Source of the DNA: Bacteroides sp.
GTDB taxonomy: Bacteria > Bacteroidota > Bacteroidia > Bacteroidales > Bacteroidaceae
NCBI GenBank assembly: GCA_017992695.1
Contig: JAGOOC010000004.1
Location: forward strand, 1-40,044
Direction of reading: 5' to 3'
Length of the DNA stretch: 40,044 bases
The notes under the pieces: generated by a model
What the model saw: only the letters and a program-made list of their open reading frames with translations
What the model was told of the DNA's origin: nothing
Database searches by the model: none
Shown: piece after piece, positions 32,257-40,044 of the stretch
Layout of the letters: the number at the start of each line of letters is the position of its first letter
Numbering within the stretch: the stretch's first letter is position 1
Translations under genes and position numbers: made by a program

Positions 32257-33900
32257 TTATTTAGCTTGTTCGAGCTGCAACGTTTTAGTTGGCTGGTCAC
32301 AAACCTCTGTCGGACCGAAGTACTGGATAGGACCAGGATATACGTAATCGGTAGTCTCTGCCCAACGGCTGCGCTGTGCAGCGAATGCTTTGAAAGGTGC
32401 ACCTTCAAGCTTCACAAGCGCTTTCTGGATAACCGGTTTCATTTCACCATGACGACGTTCCATGTTCATCATCATCGTGATAGGCACACCACCTGCAACC
32501 CACTCTGAAGCAGAAGCTGTTGTGTTACGCACCGATGACATATAACCTGTTTTACCGTTGGCAATCAACATCGAGGCGGTGTATCCCAGTGAGTAGCAAT
32601 AGTCGGCATCATAGTTTGACGGAGCAGCGCAACGTCCTTCGTAACCGAAGAAGTGATGCTGTGCAGCAAACTTACCTTTGTATTTGCCTTCTTCTTTCCA
32701 AACAGCCAGTTGAGCAGCTACCATTTCCGATAATAACTTCTCTGTTTCAATGAGTGATACCTGTACGTTACCATGTGGGTCGCGGTCTAAAGAGAGCTGA
32801 CGAGCCACACCTTCGGGAAGGCTGGCATAGATCGCTGAGTTTTCGGCAGACAACTTGCGGATAACGTAATCGCGTTGGTGAGATTTCTTAATCTGAGCAA
32901 ACTCTTCGGCATTGTGAGCCAAGAAGTCGTTCAATTCAGCAATCAAGCGCTTCATGGCAGGAATAAACTCTACTAAGCCTTCGGGAATCAATACTGTACC
33001 AAAGTCATTGCCTGCTGCAGCACGGTCGGCTACTATTTGCGCAATGTAAGTTACCACATCACCGAGCGACATATTTTTCTCTTCTACCTCTTCAGAGATA
33101 ATACAAACGTTGGGTTGTACCTGCAACGCACACTCCAGTGCAATGTGAGAAGCCGAACGGCCCATCAGCTTGATGAAGTGCCAGTATTTGCGAGCCGAGT
33201 TGCAGTCGCGTTGAATGTTACCAATTACCTCTGAGTATACTTTACATGCCGTGTCGAAACCGAAAGAGGTTTCAATCATTTCGTTCTTCAAATCACCGTC
33301 GATGGTCTTCGGGCAACCAATCACCTGCACACCTGCGTTTTTATTCGCATAGTATTCGGCCAGCACACAAGCGTTTGTGTTCGAGTCATCGCCACCGATA
33401 ATAACCAGTGCTTTGATATCTAACTGCTTGATAATTTCCAATCCTTTATCGTACTGCTCATCGCTTTCCAGCTTCGTACGACCCGATCCGATGATATCAA
33501 AACCACCTGTATTACGGTATTCGTCGATGATATCAGCAGTCAATTCCATATAGTTATGATCGACCAAACCGCCGGGGCCAAGAATAAAGCCAAACAAACG
33601 ACTCTCTTTGTTCAATGCTTTCATACCATCGAATAAACCGGAGATCACGTTGTGTCCGCCGGGAGCTTGTCCGCCCGAAAGAATCACACCTACGTTCATG
33701 GCAGGCAGTTGTACAGCGGCTCCTTCTTCAAATGTAATCAGGGGCATGCCGTATGTATGCGGGAATAACTGCTTGATTGTTTCTTGATCGGCTACTGATT
33801 GAGTAGCTGCGCCTTCAACAACTTTCACTGAACCCTTCAGCGCTTTAGGGAGTTTGGGCTGATAAGCAGCCCTTGCGATTTGCAATGCACTTTTAGTCAT
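32257..33900 (-). CDS. pfp: PPi-dependent phosphofructokinase
   Basis: A 547-residue diphosphate--fructose-6-phosphate 1-phosphotransferase, which phosphorylates fructose 6-phosphate with pyrophosphate instead of ATP in glycolysis and can run in reverse. The motifs are intact: [16 protein letters not shown] near 72-87, [11 protein letters not shown] near 168-178 with the GGDD that favours PPi, CPKTIDGDL near 197-205, and [15 protein letters not shown] near 244-258. The length is that of the long (plant-like) PFP subfamily. The lysozyme gene follows downstream. Confidence 0.96.
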   Translation of the reverse strand: MTKSALQIARAAYQPKLPKALKGSVKVVEGAATQSVADQETIKQLFPHTYGMPLITFEEGAAVQLPAMNVGVILSGGQAPGGHNVISGLFDGMKALNKESRLFGFILGPGGLVDHNYMELTADIIDEYRNTGGFDIIGSGRTKLESDEQYDKGLEIIKQLDIKALVIIGGDDSNTNACVLAEYYANKNAGVQVIGCPKTIDGDLKNEMIETSFGFDTACKVYSEVIGNIQRDCNSARKYWHFIKLMGRSASHIALECALQVQPNVCIISEEVEEKNMSLGDVVTYIAQIVADRAAAGNDFGTVLIPEGLVEFIPAMKRLIAELNDFLAHNAEEFAQIKKSHQRDYVIRKLSAENSAIYASLPEGVARQLSLDRDPHGNVQVSLIETEKLLSEMVAAQLAVWKEEGKYKGKFAAQHHFFGYEGRCAAPSNYDADYCYSLGYTASMLIANGKTGYMSSVRNTTASASEWVAGGVPITMMMNMERRHGEMKPVIQKALVKLEGAPFKAFAAQRSRWAETTDYVYPGPIQYFGPTEVCDQPTKTLQLEQAK

Positions 33901-34015
33901 TTTCTTTGTTTTTATTTAAAGGTGTTAGTAAGTTCAAACCGTTGCTTTTAAATATAGCGATGCAAATTTCGCCATTTTTTCTGAATAATACAAAGAGAGT
34001 AAACAATATATATCC

Positions 34016-34023
34016 TACATTTG
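34016..34023 (+). promoter_or_regulatory. -7 box for the patatin-like gene
   Basis: TACATTTG, full consensus, 36 nt before the start codon at 34060. Confidence 0.5.
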
Positions 34024-34059
34024 TATTTTTAGTATAAGCTATCCCAATAACATCGCACT

Positions 34060-36273
34060 ATGAAAAGAGAGTTATCTTGCATTTTCCTCCTATTCCTCGG
34101 GTTGTTTCTTTCGTTACCTTCAGGGGCGCAACAGCGTAAAAAGGTAGCAGTCGTTTTAAGCGGTGGAGGAGCCAAAGGCGTAGCTCATATTGGCGCCATG
34201 AGAGTAATCGAAGAGGCGGGTATACCGATTGATTTTGTAGTAGGCACAAGTATGGGTGCCATTGTAGGTGGATTATACGCTATCGGATATACTCCCGATC
34301 AGCTCGACAGCATGGTGAGGTGCCAAGATTGGACTTTCCTGCTAAGCGACAAGATTAAGCGCAGCGAACAAACCATGACCGAACGAAAGAATGCTGCAAC
34401 CTACGTCTTATCTGTTCCTTTTGCAAAAAAAATAAAAGAGAAAACCTTGGGAGGCTTAATTAAAGGGCAAAACTTATCCAATCTATTTTCAGAACTCACA
34501 ATGGGCTATCATGATTCGCTCAATTTCAACAAATTACCTATCCCCTTTGCTTGTGTAGCCGAAAACGTGGTAAACGGGAAACAGGTTGTTTTTCATAGCG
34601 GCGTACTGTCTACTGCCATGCGTGCCAGCATGGCTATTCCATTCGTATTTACCCCTGTACGCCAAGATAGCATGGTGCTAGTAGATGGTGGTATGACTAA
34701 CAATTTCCCTGCCGATGTAGCCAAACAGATGGGTGCCGATGTTATCATTGGTGTCGATGTACAAGATGACCTCAAAGGAGTCGACCAGCTCAATACTGTA
34801 CCCGAAATTATAAATCAAATCATTGGACTGCTCGGTCAAAACAGTTATCAACAAAACAAGGCATTGACCAATACCTATATTAAAGTCAATGTAAAAGGTT
34901 ACTCGGCCGCCAGTTTTTCAACTGTAGCCCTCGACACTTTGATGAACCGGGGTCAAGAAGCTGCCAAGAGCCAATGGCAAGCATTGATGGATTTGAAGAA
35001 GACAATAGGTATTCCCGATGATTTTGCTCCCAAGCGTCACGGACCCTACAGCACAGTGAACATTGCTCGCAATATCTTTGTGCGCAACATCACCTTCTCG
35101 GGACTGGATGACGTTGATCGGAAGTGGTTGTTGCGAATATGTAAGTTGAAAGAGAACACCGAAATCAATATCGACGAGATAGATAAAGCCATTTACATTT
35201 TGAGAGGAAACCAAGCATACTCTGATGTTAGCTACTCGCTCAGCAACTCGATGCCCAATGGGTACAACCTTCACATCATGCTTCAAGAGAAATACGATAA
35301 GAACTTAAACTTCGGCATTCGTTTCGATTCGGAAGAGATCGCCTCCTTGCTGTTGAATGCAACAACCAGTTTAAAGACTCGAATCCCCTCCAAACTATCT
35401 GCCACTGCTCGATTGGGTAATCGGTATATGGCTGCTGTAGCGTATAGTTTAGAGCCTATTCAAATGCGCAGTTTCAACTTTTCCTATCAGTTTCAATACA
35501 ACGACATCAACCTCTATGCGCACGGCAGTAGAATTTTCAATTCGACTTATAAATACCACTTGGGCGAATTCAACTTTTCTGATGTTTGGTACAAGAATAT
35601 TCGCTTTGTTGCAGGTGCTCGCTTTGAATATTACAAATACAAGGACTTTCTATACAATAGTTCAGCATACAATCTCCACATCAAACCGGAGCATTTCTTC
35701 AGCTATTTCGCTCAGTTGCATCACAACACTTACAACAAAAACAACTTCCCATCGCAAGGAACCGATATCAAAGCTGCCTATACCGTCTATACAGACAACC
35801 TGTATAGTTACAATGGAGACACACCTTTCTCGGCCATCAGTGCTTCCTGGGAAAGTGCTTTTTCATTGAGCAACCGTTTTGTGCTGCTCCCTTCGGTTTA
35901 TGGAAGAGTATTGATCGGCAACGACATTCCCTACCCCTACTCCAATGCCTTGGGTGGATATACGTTTGGTCGCTATGTACCACAACAACTACCTTTTGTA
36001 GGTATCAACCATATTGAACTGAGCAAGAAATCTGTCGTTATAACCAGCTTGAAAGCTCGCCAGCGCATGGGTCGTAACCACTATTTTACGCTGATTGGTA
36101 ACGTTGCTTTTTGCGACAACAACTTCTTCCATGTACTCAAAGAAAAACCCATTTACGGAGGAGGTATTGGCTATGGGTTCGACAGCAGGTTTGGCCCATT
36201 AGAGGGCTCTTTAAACTACTCCAATGAAACGAAAAAGATAGGATTCTACGTGAATCTTGGGTATACTTTTTGA
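34060..36273 (+). CDS. patatin-like phospholipase with POTRA-like and outer-membrane barrel domains
   Basis: A 737-residue exported protein with signal peptide at about 1-23 (ending GAQ). The patatin domain holds the oxyanion loop GGGAKG (35-40), the nucleophile S64 in GTSMG and the catalytic aspartate D209 in VDGG. A POTRA-like segment (about 345-410) precedes a C-terminal barrel (about 420-737) ending YVNLGYTF. This matches the PlpD/patatin autotransporter-like group that exposes a lipase at the cell surface; secretion route and substrate are not established for this protein. Confidence 0.9.
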   Translation: MKRELSCIFLLFLGLFLSLPSGAQQRKKVAVVLSGGGAKGVAHIGAMRVIEEAGIPIDFVVGTSMGAIVGGLYAIGYTPDQLDSMVRCQDWTFLLSDKIKRSEQTMTERKNAATYVLSVPFAKKIKEKTLGGLIKGQNLSNLFSELTMGYHDSLNFNKLPIPFACVAENVVNGKQVVFHSGVLSTAMRASMAIPFVFTPVRQDSMVLVDGGMTNNFPADVAKQMGADVIIGVDVQDDLKGVDQLNTVPEIINQIIGLLGQNSYQQNKALTNTYIKVNVKGYSAASFSTVALDTLMNRGQEAAKSQWQALMDLKKTIGIPDDFAPKRHGPYSTVNIARNIFVRNITFSGLDDVDRKWLLRICKLKENTEINIDEIDKAIYILRGNQAYSDVSYSLSNSMPNGYNLHIMLQEKYDKNLNFGIRFDSEEIASLLLNATTSLKTRIPSKLSATARLGNRYMAAVAYSLEPIQMRSFNFSYQFQYNDINLYAHGSRIFNSTYKYHLGEFNFSDVWYKNIRFVAGARFEYYKYKDFLYNSSAYNLHIKPEHFFSYFAQLHHNTYNKNNFPSQGTDIKAAYTVYTDNLYSYNGDTPFSAISASWESAFSLSNRFVLLPSVYGRVLIGNDIPYPYSNALGGYTFGRYVPQQLPFVGINHIELSKKSVVITSLKARQRMGRNHYFTLIGNVAFCDNNFFHVLKEKPIYGGGIGYGFDSRFGPLEGSLNYSNETKKIGFYVNLGYTF

Positions 36274-36394
36274 TTCAGACGATAAATTGGTGTCTATCCG
36301 CTCATCCGGCTCTTCCTTAGAGAACTACGTAGTAAAGCCATACTTCCGGTGTACAAATGAATTGCAAAGGTACGCAAATCGAGGTACCTGTAAA

Positions 36395-36491
36395 GAATAT
36401 GGCATTGGTTTCAAGAGGGTATGGCATTGACAGCAAGAGAGTATGGCATTTGCACCAAGAGCCTGTTGCATTTGAAGCAAATGCAACAGGC
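36395..36491. repeat. 22-nt tandem repeat array ending in a perfect hairpin
   Basis: Four 22-nt units (36395-36416, 36417-36438, 36439-36460, 36461-36482) share the core TATGGCATT and a CAAGA end; the fourth is diverged (CCTGTTGCATTT). The fourth unit and 9 following bases form a perfect 13-bp hairpin (36461-36473 with 36479-36491, loop GAAGC). This occupies the middle of the 321-bp gap 36274-36594. No T-run follows the hairpin. The rest of the gap shows only a -7-like TATCTTTA at 36547-36554. Confidence 0.8.
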
Positions 36492-36594
36492 ATTCGATTC
36501 GGATTAAAAAGGTGATCGTTTATTCGGTAAAGCGAAAGAAAGTATTTATCTTTACCCCCTTAATTATCAGTATTCATCTAAAAACAGTCAGATT

Positions 36595-36864
36595 ATGGCA
36601 AGCAGAAGACAACTTAAAAAGAACGTAAATTATATTGTAGGAGAGTTATTCGCAGAGTGTTTAGTCAACAGTATGTTTGTTCCGGGCACAGACAAAGCCA
36701 AAGCCGACCAACTGATGGGCGAAATACTGGCCCTGCAAGATGAGTTTATCGCTCGCATCAGTCACACCCAACCGGGCAATGTGAAGGAGTTCTACAAGAA
36801 GTTCCGCAGCGACTTTAATGCTCAAGTGAATAAGGTTATTGACGCTATCGCTAACTTAAATTAA
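36595..36864 (+). CDS. small conserved helical protein of unknown function
   Basis: An 89-residue soluble protein with no signal peptide. It is predicted to be nearly all helical, with a basic N-terminus (SRRQLKKNVN) and an acid-rich middle. No family is recognised by eye. It starts a tight cluster, 8 nt before a PlsC-like acyltransferase gene, so it may share its transcript. Confidence 0.75.
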   Translation: MASRRQLKKNVNYIVGELFAECLVNSMFVPGTDKAKADQLMGEILALQDEFIARISHTQPGNVKEFYKKFRSDFNAQVNKVIDAIANLN

Positions 36865-36872
36865 ATGAAGGC

Positions 36873-37430
36873 ATGAAGAAAGCTCTTTATCGTTTTATTT
36901 ACCATCGCCTATTGGGATGGAAGATGAATGTGTCGGTGCCCGATTATGATAAATGTATTGTTTGCGCAGCGCCACACACCACTAATTTAGATCTTTTTAT
37001 TGGCAAACTATTCTATGGTGCCTGGGGGCGAAAAACGAGTTTCATGATGAAGAAGGAGTGGTTCTTTTTCCCATTAGGACTCTTCTTCAAGGCAGTAGGT
37101 GGTATTCCGGTAAACCGTGGACGCAAAACGTCGTTAGTCGATCAGATGGTTCACGAGTTCAAAACTGCTAAAAAGTTCCATCTGGCCATCACCCCCGAAG
37201 GAACCCGTAAACCCAATGCGCATTGGAAAAAAGGATTCTATTACATCGCACTGAAAGCCAATGTGCCCATTGTATTGGTGGGGATAGACTATCCCTCGAA
37301 AACCATTACAGCAACAAAAGCCATTATGCCATCGGGCGATGTAGAGAAAGATATGCGCGAAATTCAACTCTATTATAAAAACTTCAGGGGGAAACATCCA
37401 GAAAACTTCAAAATAGGTAACATTGAATGA
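36873..37430 (+). CDS. PlsC-like lysophospholipid/1-acylglycerol-3-phosphate acyltransferase
   Basis: A 185-residue membrane-associated acyltransferase. The catalytic H(X4)D motif is H35-D40 in PHTTNLD, the substrate-binding motif appears as GGIPVNRG near 76-83, and the PEGTR motif lies at 108-112. It would transfer an acyl chain to a lysophospholipid or related acceptor. The protein is shorter than E. coli PlsC (245 residues). Its stop overlaps the next gene's ATG by 2 nt. Exact acceptor is unknown. Confidence 0.87.
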   Translation: MKKALYRFIYHRLLGWKMNVSVPDYDKCIVCAAPHTTNLDLFIGKLFYGAWGRKTSFMMKKEWFFFPLGLFFKAVGGIPVNRGRKTSLVDQMVHEFKTAKKFHLAITPEGTRKPNAHWKKGFYYIALKANVPIVLVGIDYPSKTITATKAIMPSGDVEKDMREIQLYYKNFRGKHPENFKIGNIE

Positions 37431-38236
37431 TGAAGGATTTACGCATTTCAATCATCCAGACAGACATTAGTTGGGAAAACAAACAGGACAATCTCCGTTT
37501 GCTCCACAAAAAGCTTCAAGCGCTTTGTGGAACAACGGAGATTGTTGTTTTACCCGAAATGTTCTCGACCGGGTTCAGCATGAACAGCCGGATACTGGCA
37601 GAAACAGCGGATGGAGAAACCATCACTACACTGAAACAATGGGCAACGACCTACGGGATGGCCATTGCCGGAAGCTACATAGCGCTTGAAACGAACGGCA
37701 AGTACTATAACCGAGGTTTTTTTCTTACCCCCGAGGGAGAGACACATTACTATGATAAGCGACACTTGTTTCGTATGGGGCAGGAGTCTGAATACTTCTC
37801 GTCCGGAGAAGCGCCCAAACAACTGATTACGTATCGAGGGTGGAACATTCGCCTACTCATCTGCTACGACCTGCGCTTCCCAGTGTGGAGCCGCAATGTG
37901 GCAAAGGAGTGCGACTTGTTGATTTACGTAGCCAGTTGGCCCGTAAGCCGTCGATTGGTTTGGGACACGCTTTTGCGAGCTCGTGCGCTCGAGAACATGT
38001 GCTATGTCTGTGGCGTCAATCGAATAGGAACCGATGGTAATCAGTTGTACTACGACGGCGGTAGCATACTCTATTCGCCCAAAGGCGAAGCGCTGACTGC
38101 CATCCCCAATGCAGAAGAAACGATTGCCACCACAACCCTCAGTCTCTCTTCGCTTGAGGAGTTTCGCGAAAAGTTTCCGGTATGGAAAGATGCCGATAAC
38201 TTCGAACTCTGCTCTGCACTGGGAAATAAATGTTAA
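37427..38236 (+). CDS. nitrilase-family amidase (omega-amidase/YafV-like)
   Basis: A 269-residue carbon-nitrogen hydrolase. The catalytic triad is visible as E44 (VLPEMFSTG), K111 (YYDKRHLF) and C146 (LLICYDLRFP). Pattern and length fit the omega-amidase/YafV group, which hydrolyses alpha-ketoglutaramate and related amides as metabolite repair. Two tandem ATG codons are present; the first overlaps the previous stop. It ends the three-gene cluster. Confidence 0.9.
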   Translation: MMKDLRISIIQTDISWENKQDNLRLLHKKLQALCGTTEIVVLPEMFSTGFSMNSRILAETADGETITTLKQWATTYGMAIAGSYIALETNGKYYNRGFFLTPEGETHYYDKRHLFRMGQESEYFSSGEAPKQLITYRGWNIRLLICYDLRFPVWSRNVAKECDLLIYVASWPVSRRLVWDTLLRARALENMCYVCGVNRIGTDGNQLYYDGGSILYSPKGEALTAIPNAEETIATTTLSLSSLEEFREKFPVWKDADNFELCSALGNKC

Positions 38237-38296
38237 AACCCAACCGATTGCTCATATTAGCTACAAGGAGGTGGTTTTTATCCTAAAGTTCTTTTG

Positions 38297-38304
38297 TATC
38301 TTTG
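38297..38304 (+). promoter_or_regulatory. -7 box for the NagB-like/PIG-L gene
   Basis: TATCTTTG, full consensus, giving a 5' leader of about 50 nt before the start codon at 38363. Confidence 0.5.
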
Positions 38305-38362
38305 TAGGGAGAAAAACTAACATACTCAACTTTAAACTATCATAACTTAATAACCCAATTTT

Positions 38363-40044
38363 ATGAAAACAAACTTAAGTTCTCAAATCACACTCAATAG
38401 GGTCTCCCCCAGATATTATAGACCTGAGAATGCATTTGAACGATCGGTTTTAACCCGATTGGAGAAGATTCCAACCGACATCTACGAATCGGTAGAAGAG
38501 GGAGCCAGTTTTATTGCTTGTGAAATAGCACAGGTTATCCGCGAGAAACAAAAGGCGGGACGATTCTGTGTATTGGCTCTGCCCGGAGGTAATTCACCAC
38601 GCAGCGTGTATGTCGAGTTGATTCGGATGCACAAAGAAGAAGGATTAAGCTTTCGCAACGTGATTGTATTCAACATGTACGAATACTACCCACTCTCGCC
38701 CGATGCCATCAATAGTAATTTCAATGCATTGAAAGAGATGCTGCTCGACCACATTGACATTGACAAGCAAAATGTATTCTCGCCCGACGGTACCATTGCC
38801 AAAGACACTATCATTGAGTATTGCCGCTTGTACGAGCAACGCATCGAGAGTTTTGGTGGCATTGACATTGCCCTATTGGGCATTGGCCGTGTAGGTAACA
38901 TTGCTTTCAATGAGCCGGGCTCACGCTTGAACTCTACTACCCGACTGATTTTGTTGGATAACGGTTCGCGCAATGAAGCTTCCAAAGTGTTTGGAAACAT
39001 CGAATGCACTCCGATAAGCTCTATCACCATGGGTGTTTCTACCATACTAAGCGCAAAAAAGGTCTACCTGTTGGCTTGGGGTGAAGACAAAGCACACATG
39101 GTTAAGGAGTGTGTGGAGGGTTCTATCACAGATACCATTCCGGCTTCTTACCTGCAAACACATAACAATGCTCACGTAGCCATTGACCTATCGGCAGCCA
39201 GCGACCTGACACGTATTCATTATCCCTGGTTGGTCACTTCGTGCGAGTGGACCGATAAACTTATTCGCAGTGCGATTGTATGGTTGTGTCAACGAACCAA
39301 AAAACCCATTCTGAAACTAACCAACAAAGATTATAACGAAAATGGGTTGAGCGAATTGCTTGCTCTTTACGGTTCGGCATACAATGTAAACATTAAGATA
39401 TTCAATGACTTGCAGCACACCATCACCGGATGGCCGGGTGGTAAACCCAATGCAGACGATACACATCGTCCCGAACGTGCTAAGCCATACCCCAAACGTT
39501 GTATTGTGTTCTCTCCACACCCCGATGATGATGTAATCTCAATGGGTGGTACCATCCGCCGGTTGGTAGAGCAAAAACACGAAGTACACGTGGCTTACCA
39601 AACATCAGGCAATATTGCCGTGGGCGATGAAGAGGTGATGCGCTTTTTACACTTCATCAATGGGTTTAACCAGCTATTCATCAACAACGAAGATAAAGTA
39701 ATAAGCGAGCGCTATGCTGAGTTCCGCAAATTTTTAAGTGAGAAGAAAGACGGCGACATGGATACGCGCGATATTCTGACTATCAAAGGGTTGATTCGTC
39801 GTGGCGAAGCACGCATGGGTTGTACCTACAATAATATCCCGTTGAGCCGTTGCCACTTCCTCGATCTTCCGTTCTACGAAACAGGCAAAATTCAGAAGAA
39901 TCCCATCAGCGAAGCCGATGTGGAGATTGTTCGGAACCTGCTTCGCGAATTGAAACCTCACCAAATCTTTGTAGCAGGCGACCTTGCCGATCCGCATGGC
40001 ACACACCGCGTGTGTACCGATGCTGTTTTTGCTGCCATCGACCT
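38363..40044 (+). CDS. nagB: NagB-like domain fused to a PIG-L deacetylase domain (3' end beyond window)
   Basis: At least 560 residues, open to the window end. Residues about 45-300 are a glucosamine-6-phosphate deaminase-like fold (LALPGGNSPRSVYVELI, FNEPGSRLNSTTRLIL). At positions equivalent to the E. coli NagB catalytic residues the sequence differs: Asp72 is Y106 (FNMYEY), Asp141 is V177 and His143 is N179 (GIGRVGNIAFNEP); Glu148 is kept as E184. The PIG-L/LmbE domain from about 380 is intact at HPDDD (386-390) and DPHGTH (543-548), its zinc ligands. It is annotated as NagB in Bacteroides; the deaminase activity should be treated as doubtful, and N-acetyl-sugar deacetylation is the better-supported function. 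Confidence 0.9.
   Translation, partial: MKTNLSSQITLNRVSPRYYRPENAFERSVLTRLEKIPTDIYESVEEGASFIACEIAQVIREKQKAGRFCVLALPGGNSPRSVYVELIRMHKEEGLSFRNVIVFNMYEYYPLSPDAINSNFNALKEMLLDHIDIDKQNVFSPDGTIAKDTIIEYCRLYEQRIESFGGIDIALLGIGRVGNIAFNEPGSRLNSTTRLILLDNGSRNEASKVFGNIECTPISSITMGVSTILSAKKVYLLAWGEDKAHMVKECVEGSITDTIPASYLQTHNNAHVAIDLSAASDLTRIHYPWLVTSCEWTDKLIRSAIVWLCQRTKKPILKLTNKDYNENGLSELLALYGSAYNVNIKIFNDLQHTITGWPGGKPNADDTHRPERAKPYPKRCIVFSPHPDDDVISMGGTIRRLVEQKHEVHVAYQTSGNIAVGDEEVMRFLHFINGFNQLFINNEDKVISERYAEFRKFLSEKKDGDMDTRDILTIKGLIRRGEARMGCTYNNIPLSRCHFLDLPFYETGKIQKNPISEADVEIVRNLLRELKPHQIFVAGDLADPHGTHRVCTDAVFAAID

Noticed and set aside
32257-32408. longer GH25 start at 32408
   Set aside because: It would overlap pfp by about 150 nt and add 70 residues without the basic-tail/membrane-anchor pattern that begins at 32198.

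Overview
The window reads as chromosomal DNA of a Bacteroidales bacterium, most likely Bacteroides or a close relative. The evidence is a set of upstream boxes matching the Bacteroides -7 consensus TAnnTTTG, weak Shine-Dalgarno signals, BACON and DUF4252 proteins, a FadL-like 'OmpP1' protein, a PPi-dependent phosphofructokinase, a VorB-type 2-oxoacid:ferredoxin oxidoreductase operon and a NagB/PIG-L fusion. No rRNA, tRNA, insertion sequence, integrase, phage gene or CRISPR array was seen, and most of the window is housekeeping DNA.

Layout. 1-515: RNase P RNA (rnpB) with its promoter and T-tract. 516-3387: a YihY/BrkB membrane protein, then a minus-strand riboflavin synthase/nitroreductase pair, then a gap with a strong terminator and a candidate small RNA. 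3388-7935: the phosphate module pstC-pstA-pstB-phoU (minus) divergent from pstS (plus). The PstC periplasmic loop carries a PstS-like segment. 7994-11974: glnS, a large TPR protein, a DedA protein and a terminator. 11992-12495: thiol peroxidase. 12672-15345: phosphodiester glycosidase, BACON/LRR lipoprotein and a 5'-truncated second phosphodiester glycosidase. 15346-16186: a 5'-truncated GDP-mannose 4,6-dehydratase and a small HAD protein of the kind found in polysaccharide loci. The two truncated genes meet head to head at about 15345, which looks like a deletion scar (or an assembly join). 16199-16738: beta-carbonic anhydrase, followed by an unusually long perfect hairpin.

16899-20046: six-gene operon with a TPR protein, a 2x[4Fe-4S] ferredoxin, the alpha subunit, a 56-residue membrane protein, the TPP-binding beta subunit and the gamma subunit of a 2-oxoacid:ferredoxin oxidoreductase. 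20163-24155: putative porin, membrane-anchored solute-binding protein, Gfo/Idh/MocA oxidoreductase and terminator. 24203-26560: ECF sigma factor, candidate anti-sigma protein, DUF4252 protein and outer-membrane barrel protein in one apparent operon. 26646-27182: guanine-deaminase-like enzyme and terminator. 27222-30175 (minus): a low-complexity Gly/Trp/Ser/Arg-rich exported protein and a FadL-like channel. 30452-33900: prmA (plus) facing a GH25 lysozyme and pfp (minus). 34060-40044: patatin-like phospholipase with a C-terminal barrel, a small helical protein, a PlsC-like acyltransferase, an omega-amidase-like nitrilase, and a NagB-like/PIG-L fusion that runs off the window end.

The most distinctive non-coding signal is three unrelated short-period repeat structures between genes: a 7-nt-period inverted array (20053-20133), a 21-nt tandem array that overlaps the stop codons of two convergent genes (31292-31361), and a 22-nt tandem array ending in a perfect hairpin (36395-36491). 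I did not find a clearly new defence or mobile system. The most checkable oddities are the scar at 15345, the NagB-like domain without the usual catalytic residues, the PstS-like loop in PstC, the candidate small RNA and the three repeat arrays.
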